A DNA stretch of 59,899 bases, taken from an uncultured Clostridia bacterium. Lineage in GTDB: Bacteria; Bacillota; Clostridia; Christensenellales; Borkfalkiaceae. Below, in pieces: positions 51,309-58,449 of this stretch. The stretch spans positions 1 to 59,899 of the forward strand of contig CANPZD010000007.1 of NCBI GenBank assembly GCA_947589085.1. Direction: 5' to 3'. Below the pieces are notes generated by a model. The model did no database searches. It saw only the letters and a program-made list of their open reading frames with translations, and had not been told where the DNA came from. Numbering within the stretch: position 1 is the first letter of the stretch; each line of letters starts with the position of its first letter. The translations under genes and the position numbers were made by a program.

Positions 51309-51337
51309 ATCATAAAGGAAATAAAAAAATTTGTCAA
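51309..51337 (-). promoter_or_regulatory. Promoter of the two-flavoprotein operon (leaderless)
   Basis: Perfect minus-strand TTGACA (51332-51337), 17-bp spacer, TATGAT (51309-51314). The expected start coincides with the A of the ATG at 51302. Confidence 0.8.
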
Positions 51338-51341
51338 TGGA

Positions 51342-51370
51342 TTGACAAAGCCGCAACCGCGTGTTAAAAT
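51342..51370 (+). promoter_or_regulatory. Promoter of the DUF1508 gene
   Basis: Perfect TTGACA (51342-51347), 17-bp spacer, TAAAAT (51365-51370). Its -35 box and that of the divergent operon form one palindrome (51330-51349). Confidence 0.82.
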
Positions 51371-51389
51371 ATAAAAAAGGAGAAGTGTT

Positions 51390-52238
51390 ATGCTGAGTGA
51401 TTTACTTGTTTCCGAAGCAGTCAAGAGCAGCGCTGTTCTCATTGCGGCGCTTGCTGTGATATTTGCGATCATCGTCGCGCTTCTGATCGCGATCATCGTC
51501 CTTTACGTCAAGGGCAAGAAAGCGAAAGAGCAGGAACAGACGGCGGAGCCAGCTGCGGAAATTGCGGAGCCGGCGGAACCGGAAGAAACCCCTTCCGAGG
51601 CGGAGAATGCGCAAGAGGCCCCTGCGGAAGTTCCCGCCGAAGTCCCTGCGGAAGCGCCGCAAGAGGAAGTGACGGAAGAAAAGGAAAAGCCCGCGCCCGT
51701 CGCGGAAGCAGATAAGAAGGAGGAAACACCCGTGAAAAAAACCGAACCCAAAGCCGCTCCCGCCAAGAAAGCCGAGCCAGCAAAGAAACCGCTTGTATTC
51801 AAGCCCGCTGCGAAAAACGAACCCGCTAAAGCTCCCGCCAAGAAAGCCGAGCCGGCAAAGGCTCCCGCGAAGGCCCCCGCAAAGAAGGCCGAGACGGTCT
51901 CCGCCGCAAACGGCAAGTGGGTGGTCGAAGCCGTGAAAGGCAAATATTGGTTCTCGCTGTATGCCCCCAACGGACAGGTCATGTTGGAGAGTGCGACGCC
52001 GTACGCGACGCTTTCCAACGCGAAAGCGGGCATCAAGACATATCAGGACAACATCGCCGCAAATCATCTGGAGATCGTCGAACACAAGAACGGCGACAGT
52101 CAGGTCCAGATCCTCAACGCCCGCGGCGGATTGCTTGCCACAAGCTCTACCTATCCTTCCCGCGCGCAGGCGGAGAGCGCTCTCGCTTCCATCAAGCGCT
52201 GGGCCGCTACCACCGCGATCGAAGAGATCGGCGGCTGA
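51390..52238 (+). CDS. Membrane-anchored protein with two DUF1508 (YegP-type) domains
   Basis: The 282 residues comprise a hydrophobic helix (about 14-41), a long low-complexity linker of Ala, Pro, Glu and Lys (about 45-170, shifting from acidic to basic with KKAEPAKAPAK repeats), and two DUF1508 repeats: GKYWFSLYAPNGQVMLESATPYATLSNAKAGIKTYQDNI and VQILNARGGLLATSSTYPSRAQAESALASIKRW. DUF1508 proteins are small and of unknown function; the anchor and linker are an unusual addition. AAGGAG precedes the ATG. Monocistronic, with a strong terminator. Confidence 0.88.
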   Translation: MLSDLLVSEAVKSSAVLIAALAVIFAIIVALLIAIIVLYVKGKKAKEQEQTAEPAAEIAEPAEPEETPSEAENAQEAPAEVPAEVPAEAPQEEVTEEKEKPAPVAEADKKEETPVKKTEPKAAPAKKAEPAKKPLVFKPAAKNEPAKAPAKKAEPAKAPAKAPAKKAETVSAANGKWVVEAVKGKYWFSLYAPNGQVMLESATPYATLSNAKAGIKTYQDNIAANHLEIVEHKNGDSQVQILNARGGLLATSSTYPSRAQAESALASIKRWAATTAIEEIGG

Positions 52239-52249
52239 CCGAGACAATC

Positions 52250-52287
52250 AAAAAGCGCCTTGCTTTCGGCAAGGCGCTTTTTTTATT
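52250..52287 (+). terminator. Bidirectional terminator between DUF1508 and mrp genes
   Basis: GCGCCTTGC/GCAAGGCGC stem with loop TTTCG and A and T runs on both sides. The convergent Mrp gene ends within its T run. Confidence 0.85.
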
Positions 52288-53134
52288 CGGCATTCAAAAA
52301 GTCTTTGATCTCACGGGATTTGAGGATCTCTGCAAAGATCTCCTTCACGCAGTCTGTCTCCGCCTGTTCGATCTCGCCCCGATCCGCCATGGCGGCCACG
52401 GCGGGATCGATGGGAATGCGCGCGACGGCGGGGATCTCATATTTTTCCGCCAATTCCCGCGCCTTGCTCGCGCCGAACAGCTCATACCGCTTCCCGCAGT
52501 CGGGACAGACGAAATAGCTCATATTCTCGGCGAGGCCCAGAACGGGGATATTCAGCATATCCGCCATATTTACGTTCTTTTTTACGATCATCTCCACGAG
52601 TTCCTGCGGCGTTGTGACGATCACCGCCCCGGAGAGCGGAATACTCTGGAATACGGAGAGCGGCACGTCGCCCGTTCCGGGCGGCATATCGATGAACAGA
52701 ACGTCAAGATCTCCCCATACGACGTCCGTCCAGAATTGCAACGCCGCGCCTGCGATGAGCGCGCCGCGCCAAACGACGGGATCCTCTTCGTTTTCCAGAA
52801 GATTGTTCATGGAAATGATCTTGATCCCGCTCTTCGAAACGACGGGCAAGATATTTCCGTCCGTTCCCGTGGCGAGTTCGTGCACGCCGAACGCGCGGGG
52901 AATGGAAGGCCCCGTGATATCGGCGTCGAGAACGGCGGTTTTCAGCCCGCACGCCTGCGCGCGAACGGCAAGAAGCGACGTTATAAGCGACTTGCCCACC
53001 CCGCCCTTTCCGCTCGATACCGCAACCACTCTGCGGATCTTCGACCGCGCGTGCGGCGGTTTGATAAATGATGTTTTCTTGCGCGACCCGCAGGCGGAAC
53101 TGCAGGCCGAGCAATCGTGCGAACAACCGGCCAT
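52283..53134 (-). CDS. Mrp/NBP35-type iron-sulfur carrier ATPase
   Basis: Predicted P-loop ATPase that holds and transfers [4Fe-4S] clusters. The 283 residues start with a cysteine motif (Cys4, 8, 11, 15), then the deviant Walker A SSGKGGVGKS (40-49), VLDADITGPSIPRAFG, DVLFIDMPPGTGD, and the cluster-binding CPDC in YFVCPDCGKRYE. The start MAGCSHDCSAC follows AAAGGAG; upstream in-frame codons have no support. Monocistronic, with a moderate promoter at 53156-53184. Confidence 0.93.
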   Translation of the reverse strand: MAGCSHDCSACSSACGSRKKTSFIKPPHARSKIRRVVAVSSGKGGVGKSLITSLLAVRAQACGLKTAVLDADITGPSIPRAFGVHELATGTDGNILPVVSKSGIKIISMNNLLENEEDPVVWRGALIAGAALQFWTDVVWGDLDVLFIDMPPGTGDVPLSVFQSIPLSGAVIVTTPQELVEMIVKKNVNMADMLNIPVLGLAENMSYFVCPDCGKRYELFGASKARELAEKYEIPAVARIPIDPAVAAMADRGEIEQAETDCVKEIFAEILKSREIKDFLNAE

Positions 53135-53155
53135 ATTCGATTTCTCCTTTTCTCG

Positions 53156-53184
53156 ATTGTACCACAATGACGGGAAAAATTCAA
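53156..53184 (-). promoter_or_regulatory. Promoter of the mrp-type gene
   Basis: Minus-strand TTGAAT (53179-53184), 17-bp spacer, TACAAT (53156-53161). Confidence 0.55.
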
Positions 53185-53209
53185 GCAAATAATTCCCTGA
53201 TAAAAACGC

Positions 53210-53238
53210 TTGCAAAATTTTACGTTTTGGAGTATACT
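53210..53238 (+). promoter_or_regulatory. Promoter of the SRP RNA
   Basis: TTGCAA (53210-53215), 17-bp spacer, TATACT (53233-53238), with the RNA starting near 53245. Confidence 0.8.
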
Positions 53239-53243
53239 GACTT

Positions 53244-53517
53244 TGCTGTGATAGGCGGGGAGTTAGCGGTGCCCTGTATCTGCAATCCGCTATAGCAGAG
53301 CCGAACGCTTTTCTCGGTGCGATCTATGGAAGGCCGCACGCGGTAAGAGGTGTTGATCACAAGGTCTTATGCAACGTGCGCCCGCGAACCGTGTCAGGGT
53401 AGGGATACAGCAGCACTAAACGGATCCGTGCGTGTGCCATAAGGTAGCTTTGTGGGAGCCGGCTGCCGCGTTTCCGCTTCGGTAGGTCGCAACAAAAAAA
53501 GCCCTCACAGTTTTTTT
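53244..53517 (+). ncRNA. ffs: Signal recognition particle RNA, large Bacillus type
   Basis: About 270 nt with the conserved Alu-domain string GGCGGGGAG, TAGCGGTGCCCTGTA and CTGCAATCCGCTATAGCAG, then the S domain with GTGTTGATCACAAGG, GTGTCAGGGTAGGGATAC and AGCAGCACTAA. The ends pair (CTGTGA at 53246 with TCACAG at 53505; GGC with GCC), followed by seven T. The Alu domain is the clostridial/bacillar long form. The apical loop of the S domain reads GGGA instead of the usual GGAA. It binds Ffh and targets membrane proteins. Confidence 0.95.
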
Positions 53518-53599
53518 GTCTGTTTTTACGGTCTCCGTTCCGCCATACCGTTCCAAAGAAGAGAACGTTCCGTCATCTAAATGAAAAAGTCGGCTTGAG

Positions 53600-53652
53600 G
53601 GTGTATTCCATAGGGAATCAAGAAAAATCTTAATTTAATATCGGAATACACC
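53600..53652. repeat. Inverted repeat in the gap before the recombinase
   Basis: GGTGTATTCC (53600-53609) and GGAATACACC (53643-53652) around a 33-base AT-rich loop. It may be an attachment or regulatory site of the adjacent recombinase, or a remnant of an earlier insertion. Confidence 0.45.
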
Positions 53653-53668
53653 TTTGGGCGAGTCAAGG

Positions 53669-53700
53669 AAACAGCGAGGAATCATATCCCCGCTGTTTTT
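53669..53700 (+). terminator. Terminator-like hairpin downstream of the SRP RNA
   Basis: AACAGCG/CGCTGTT stem with an irregular inner part, followed by TTTTT. Confidence 0.55.
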
Positions 53701-53743
53701 CTATATATAAAAATCGTCCGAAAACTTAATTTGTGTTCCGCTG

Positions 53744-53776
53744 ATAGCCGTCCGACACCAAGTCGGGCGGCTATTT
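53744..53776 (+). terminator. Second hairpin with T run before the recombinase
   Basis: ATAGCCGTCCGAC pairs with GTCGGGCGGCTAT (one mismatch) around loop ACCAA, followed by TTT. It could insulate the recombinase gene from SRP RNA transcription. Confidence 0.65.
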
Positions 53777-53847
53777 TCATGCAAGAAAACTGGAGTATTA
53801 TATTCAATGCGCTTTGGCGCAAAAAATATTTCAAAAGGAGAAAGAAA

Positions 53848-54759
53848 ATGGTTTACAAAGAGTGGTTAAAGGAATGGTTGGAGCTTTACGTCAAGCCCTC
53901 GACCAAAGAAAGGACATATCAGAAATATCGCCGAACGGCAGAAAAATACATTCTCCCCGCACTCGGCGAGTATGAAGCGGACGAACTGTCGGCGGTCGAA
54001 TTGCAGAAATTCTCCGCTTCGCTCACCGAACGGGGCATGGCGGCAAGCACCGTGAACGGCGTGCTGTTCGTCTTGAAATCGTCATTGAAAAAAGCGGTCG
54101 CGCTCGGGATCGCACATCGGCAGTTTGCGGACGCTATCGTTCGCCCCAAAGCGCGGGAGAAAAAAGTCGTTTGTTTCAACAAGGACGAGCAAAAGAGAAT
54201 CGAGCGGTACGTCTTGGAGCATAACACGCCGTATCTGTTCGGGATCGCGCTGTCCCTTTATACGGGACTTCGGATCGGAGAACTTCTCGCGCTCACTTGG
54301 GAAGATATTGACTTTCAGAAAGGCACAATGACGATCTCGAGATCCTGCTTCGACAGTTGGGAGAACGGGAGTTACAAAAAGGTATTCGACACGACGAAAA
54401 CGCAAAGTTCGGAACGGGTTATCCCCCTGCCGAAACCCATTGTCGGAGAGTTGAAACAGCTCAAAAAGCAAACGGGCGCGCGGTTCGTCGTTGCGGCAAA
54501 AAGCGAATATGGGGCGCAAATTCGCGCCTACCAACGTTCTTTCGAGCTTGTGCTTCGTAAATTACATATAGAAAGAAAATGCTTCCATGCTCTGCGGCAT
54601 ACGTTCGCAACCCGCGCGCTCGAAGTCGGAATGGACATAAAGACGCTCTCGGAAATCTTGGGACACCGAAGCCCGACGATCACGCTAAACCGATATGCCC
54701 ATTCGCTTTTGGAGCATAAAACGGAGATGATGAACCGAGTCGGACGGCTCTACGGCTGA
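53848..54759 (+). CDS. Tyrosine recombinase
   Basis: Predicted site-specific recombinase of 303 residues. The N-terminal part (1-95) is a SAM-like core-binding domain (WLKEWLELYVKPSTKERTYQKYRRT). The catalytic domain has Arg142 (GLRIGELLAL), Lys184, His247 and Arg250 (HALRHTFATRA), His273 (GHRSP) and the nucleophile Tyr283 (LNRYAHS). AAAAGGAG lies before the ATG; an upstream extension to 53731 crosses a hairpin and is rejected. No excisionase, replication or other phage gene lies nearby. The paired inverted sites directly downstream (54809-54992) suggest that it inverts the promoter of the pilin operon. Confidence 0.93.
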   Translation: MVYKEWLKEWLELYVKPSTKERTYQKYRRTAEKYILPALGEYEADELSAVELQKFSASLTERGMAASTVNGVLFVLKSSLKKAVALGIAHRQFADAIVRPKAREKKVVCFNKDEQKRIERYVLEHNTPYLFGIALSLYTGLRIGELLALTWEDIDFQKGTMTISRSCFDSWENGSYKKVFDTTKTQSSERVIPLPKPIVGELKQLKKQTGARFVVAAKSEYGAQIRAYQRSFELVLRKLHIERKCFHALRHTFATRALEVGMDIKTLSEILGHRSPTITLNRYAHSLLEHKTEMMNRVGRLYG

Positions 54760-54786
54760 TAATCAAGGCACTTAAAAAGCAAAAAG

Positions 54787-54808
54787 CAGCGGATTTTTCC
54801 GCCGCTTT
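54787..54808. terminator. Terminator of the recombinase gene, active both ways
   Basis: AAAGCAGCGG and CCGCCGCTTT arms around ATTTTT, with a further T run on the minus side (TTTTTG). On the minus strand it would stop transcripts leaving the switch promoter at 54850-54878. Confidence 0.65.
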
Positions 54809-54839
54809 GAGTACATAGAATAGTCTATTCTATGTACTC
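54809..54839. repeat. Left inversion-type site: 31-bp palindrome
   Basis: Perfect palindrome with a single central T (54824); core AGAATAGTCTATTCT at 54817-54831. The site at 54978-54992 has the same core with a central A, so the two are exact inverted copies. Confidence 0.8.
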
Positions 54840-54849
54840 CACCGTATAT

Positions 54850-54878
54850 ATTCTACCTCATTTTATGCGGAAAGTCAA
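54850..54878 (-). promoter_or_regulatory. Promoter inside the putative invertible segment, facing away from the pilin operon
   Basis: Minus-strand TTGACT (54873-54878), 17-bp spacer, TAGAAT (54850-54855): ten of twelve consensus bases. As drawn it reads toward the terminator at 54787-54808. Inversion between 54824 and 54985 would place its -10 box at 54954-54959, reading into the pilin operon. A poorer plus-strand candidate (TTCGAC-N17-TACAAT, 54885-54913) also exists. Confidence 0.65.
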
Positions 54879-54977
54879 CCAGATTTCGACCTTATCCGAA
54901 AGCATATTACAATAATTTCAAGATCGCACTACAAAAGAACACAAATTCCATGTACCGAAAGCCCTCCGCCACGCCGC

Positions 54978-54992
54978 AGAATAGACTATTCT
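54978..54992. repeat. Right inversion-type site
   Basis: AGAATAGACTATTCT, inverted copy of the left core; the match extends to 16 bp with the flanking base (TAGAATAGTCTATTCT read on the minus strand). Outer flanks CCGC/ACGG are partly symmetrical. Confidence 0.7.
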
Positions 54993-55020
54993 ACGGTCTC
55001 GGTCTTGAAGTCGCAAGTCC

Positions 55021-55035
55021 ATAGAAATATTCTAT
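55021..55035. promoter_or_regulatory. Third related palindrome at the pilin operon leader
   Basis: ATAGAA-ATA-TTCTAT, 28 bases before the pilin start. It overlaps a weak promoter-like pair (TTGAAG 55005-55010, TATTCT 55028-55033). It could be an accessory recombinase site or a regulator site. Confidence 0.4.
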
Positions 55036-55062
55036 CACAAAGCGCCCGGCGGAGGGTTAAAT

Positions 55063-58000
55063 ATGAATCCGATCAAAAAATTAAAAAACAAACGTGGAAT
55101 GACGCTCGTCGAAGTCCTCATGGTCGTCGCACTTATGGCGATCATGCTTGGAATTGCCATGCCGAATATCCTTTCGGAATCGCAAAAAATCAAACTTGCA
55201 ACGATGGACGGCTATGCCCGCTCCGTTGCCGTAGCGGTGCAGAGCAAACTTTACGGTATGAAGAACAAGGGCACGGCGGTGGATTCTTCTTATGCAAATC
55301 TCAACGCTGCGGCGGACGAAGAGCACATTACGGTGGCGGACGAGGACAAAACCGTCAAATACGTGTGCAACTTCGGCGAAAATGCCGCGGTGGGGAAACA
55401 GTATCTTCTTTCGGGGATGCTTACAGACACAGAAATTTTGCAAAACGGCAAGATCGTCGTAATCTACGATCCCGACACCGCAAACGTGCTGGAAACCTAT
55501 TACAGCGAAAGCGAATTCGAAATAGGAAAGTTGTTCCCCAACGCGAACGAATCCTTTCTCCAAGGGAATATGATCGGATCATACCTCGGCTACGGTGCGC
55601 CCGCGCCGGAGCGCAACATCGGTCTCCCCAGATTTGAAGTGGAATGGAAGGACGACGACGAGAAGTACCTCGAATTGACCATGGTCGGTAAGCCCGCTCC
55701 CGAGCTTATCGAAAAGCATTTGGGGCTGGAAGTGTATGCTCTTCTTCCGACGACTGACCCCAAAAATCCGTGGGATCCTCTTCTCATCTACGCCGAGGGC
55801 ATTGTCGCAAGCGAATACATGACAGGCAACATTATGGAAAGCAATAGCTCACCGGCGAGCAGTACGATTAAGTCGGAGACGTTCAACCCGCTAACGCTTG
55901 AAAAAATCCAAAGTAACGGAGGAAAGTTGCGGTTTTCCATCGACAGTATGGTTATTTCGAGTGTTGCGTACGACAGCAAGGAGGTCAAGCAAAAGCTGTA
56001 TCATCAAAAATACCCCCAATATGTTTCGATGACGGAGGACGTCCTCTATCCGAGGGATAGTTTTGGTAATTGGCTGGACTTAAAATACAATCCCTACATT
56101 TCCTTCGGCATAGACGCAGGTTATGATATATCGGACGATTTGAAAACAAAGCTCGATGTCAAAGGTACCGGCGCAAACAGCGCAAAACTCACCGACTATG
56201 TAAAAGTCGACGGAGATTTGGAACTTCAGGTGAAACTGTATGTGCTGCAAGAGGAGGATGGTGGGGCCTATAAAACCGAACCCATAAAAGGCGGTAGCAG
56301 TACCTGTACCCGCTATGTTCGGGATGAGGACTATGATACGCTCGTGATCACCTCAACGAACACCTCTCCGTACTTCTATTCGTTCAGCGACAGTATCAAC
56401 GAAATCTCGCTCGCTTCCGTGCGCGACTTAAAGAACCTCAAATACGTATTCGAAACGGATAACAAAATCAATCAAGCGCGGCTCTATCACGATATCGATG
56501 TGCAGCAGTTCTATGAAAAACTCGTTCGCGTCCGCTATGCGCTTTTAGAAAAAGAGCCGAGCGTAAATAGCAAATGGTCGGTTTTCGCCAATGTGGATAC
56601 CTTACAGGTTGATCAGATCACCTATGCAGACGGAAATAGCAACGGGCGCACCGGTTTTACCATTACGGGAGCAAAGAGCGACGGCAGCTGTTACGCTATC
56701 AAAAACGTACAGAACGGAGGCGCCGGCTGGGGATTGGGCGGATTTATCCAATATGCAAAAAATATCAAAGTCGAAAATCTCGATATCGTCAACCCAAAAA
56801 TTTGGAAGATCGATTACAATACGAACTTTATCAAAACGAACGATGCCGGCAATATCACCGGTATTAATATAGGGTGGGACTCCGGCGTATCGGGCGGTCT
56901 GTTCGGCGTCGCCGAAAACTGCACGTTTACAAACGTTCATTGCTACAACGACAATGATATGATTTTCAAGCAAGAGCCGTGGGAAGCCACTAGTTACGAC
57001 CCTGACAGTTTTTTACCCGCAGTGATGAGGACAAGGTATATCGGCGGCAGCGTTGCTGGCGGACTTGTCGGAATCGCCATCGGTACAGAAGGCAAAAAGA
57101 CAACATTTACAAACTGCGGCACATCCACTCTAATCAATATGTACTATTACGGACCGATAGCTCATTGCCTTTATGCGGGCGGGCTTGTCGGCATTGCAAT
57201 GGGAGACGTGGATATCGAAAATTCGTATGCCGCAAGCCAACTCAGCGGCTACTATTCGGGCGGACTTGTCGGCGCCGTAGTAAACGGTAGCTTTTCCAGC
57301 GACATCGACGGCAATGGGACGCTCGAGGCAAATTACTCCGAAGTCAGCGGAACGCTTAAGATCGACAACAGTTTTTCCGCAGGACGTATAGAGCGTCAGA
57401 CGAGAGTGGGCGGCGGACTCATTGCACAGATCGCGGACAGCAAACTTGTCAATGTAAGCAACTGCTATTCTGCCTCCGTGTGGGAAATTCTTCCGCCCAT
57501 CGCCTACGGTACTTTCGAGGGCGATGAAGTCAACTATTACCTCGTGCAGGACAAGATCGCAGTCCCCATCACGCTGAACACCGAGGCGCACTTTACCCGC
57601 ACCTCGGGCGATGTGTTCTCGCTGAACAGCCGTAGTAGCGGCAAAGCCGTCACTGCGGCAAACCTTAAAAACACGCTTGCGTCGGGTTGGGAAACGGCGA
57701 CCCGCACCTTGCAGTGGTGGGTAAAAGACAACTCAGATGTGCATTCCGTACTTCTGCCGACAGAAACTGGTTATCCTTTTCCTATGCCGTCGGGCAACAC
57801 ACAGTTTTGGGGCGATTGGAACAAATCCCCCGCAACGAGCATTACGGGAAGTTTTGCCGCCACGCTAGACGGGTTCTATTGTGCGTACTTCCACAGGGGT
57901 GACGACTCATATCAGTGTTTCACCGAAGCGTCTAATACCACGGAGGCGAAGTTCGAGTTTAACGGCAACAATCTCACGCTGATCGGTAAAGAGATAAAAA

Positions 58001-58446
58001 ATTCGGTCACAGACCCGAAAGATATCTGGTGGGCGTCTAATGAAAAAGCGAGTGGAGGCTACGTTGATGCATACGGAACGGGCGTTGCCGGAATGACGGA
58101 CGTAACCGTTGCGAACGAAAAAGTCACCTTTACCGGCGCAGCGTATTACAACAGCAAATACAATCCGATAAAGGGATACGTCGACGTCGATCTGATCAGC
58201 ACCGTTGAAAACGGCAGCAGATACCTAAATTGGGACTACTACGGATGGTACATCGCCAATGGATTATACAAGTTGGGTTATCTTTCTCAGTCCGCTCCGG
58301 GCGAACAGTTGTCCAATTCCGCCGCAGGATTCACTGTGGAAGAAGAAACATTCAAAAAAGCGATCGGCTACGGCGATTTTGTTTTCGATACGAGCGACGC
58401 CAAACTTGTTTATGATGGATATTTCCATGTGCAGGAGGATGCGTAA
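55063..58446 (+). CDS. Giant type IV pilin-like protein with GLUG-like repeats
   Basis: Predicted surface or pseudopilus protein of 1127 residues. The N-terminus is a class III signal: basic leader, then cleavage after Gly12 before MTLVEVLMVVALMAIMLGI, with Glu at +5. A long ectodomain follows; residues about 640-810 contain repeated GGLVG segments (GGSVAGGLVGIAIG, YAGGLVGIAMG, YSGGLVGAVVNG, VGGGLIAQI) with NSYAAS/NSFSAG/NCYSAS, the pattern of GLUG adhesin repeats. Typical pilins have 120-200 residues, so this is far outside the range. GGAGG seven bases upstream supports the start. First of four overlapping or abutting pilin-like genes; secretion ATPase and peptidase are not in view. Confidence 0.85.
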   Translation: MNPIKKLKNKRGMTLVEVLMVVALMAIMLGIAMPNILSESQKIKLATMDGYARSVAVAVQSKLYGMKNKGTAVDSSYANLNAAADEEHITVADEDKTVKYVCNFGENAAVGKQYLLSGMLTDTEILQNGKIVVIYDPDTANVLETYYSESEFEIGKLFPNANESFLQGNMIGSYLGYGAPAPERNIGLPRFEVEWKDDDEKYLELTMVGKPAPELIEKHLGLEVYALLPTTDPKNPWDPLLIYAEGIVASEYMTGNIMESNSSPASSTIKSETFNPLTLEKIQSNGGKLRFSIDSMVISSVAYDSKEVKQKLYHQKYPQYVSMTEDVLYPRDSFGNWLDLKYNPYISFGIDAGYDISDDLKTKLDVKGTGANSAKLTDYVKVDGDLELQVKLYVLQEEDGGAYKTEPIKGGSSTCTRYVRDEDYDTLVITSTNTSPYFYSFSDSINEISLASVRDLKNLKYVFETDNKINQARLYHDIDVQQFYEKLVRVRYALLEKEPSVNSKWSVFANVDTLQVDQITYADGNSNGRTGFTITGAKSDGSCYAIKNVQNGGAGWGLGGFIQYAKNIKVENLDIVNPKIWKIDYNTNFIKTNDAGNITGINIGWDSGVSGGLFGVAENCTFTNVHCYNDNDMIFKQEPWEATSYDPDSFLPAVMRTRYIGGSVAGGLVGIAIGTEGKKTTFTNCGTSTLINMYYYGPIAHCLYAGGLVGIAMGDVDIENSYAASQLSGYYSGGLVGAVVNGSFSSDIDGNGTLEANYSEVSGTLKIDNSFSAGRIERQTRVGGGLIAQIADSKLVNVSNCYSASVWEILPPIAYGTFEGDEVNYYLVQDKIAVPITLNTEAHFTRTSGDVFSLNSRSSGKAVTAANLKNTLASGWETATRTLQWWVKDNSDVHSVLLPTETGYPFPMPSGNTQFWGDWNKSPATSITGSFAATLDGFYCAYFHRGDDSYQCFTEASNTTEAKFEFNGNNLTLIGKEIKNSVTDPKDIWWASNEKASGGYVDAYGTGVAGMTDVTVANEKVTFTGAAYYNSKYNPIKGYVDVDLISTVENGSRYLNWDYYGWYIANGLYKLGYLSQSAPGEQLSNSAAGFTVEEETFKKAIGYGDFVFDTSDAKLVYDGYFHVQEDA

Positions 58447-58449
58447 ACC

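Noticed and set aside
51402-52247. 281-codon minus-strand frame opposite the DUF1508 gene
   Set aside because: A Gly/Phe/Leu-rich shadow of the Ala/Pro/Lys linker; no start signal.
53731-53847. 39-residue N-terminal extension of the recombinase
   Set aside because: It crosses a terminator-like hairpin, while a strong AAAAGGAG site precedes the internal ATG at 53848.
54809-54839. The 31-bp palindrome as a simple transcription terminator
   Set aside because: There is no T run on either side, a proper terminator already lies at 54787-54808, and an inverted copy of the core occurs 161 bp away.
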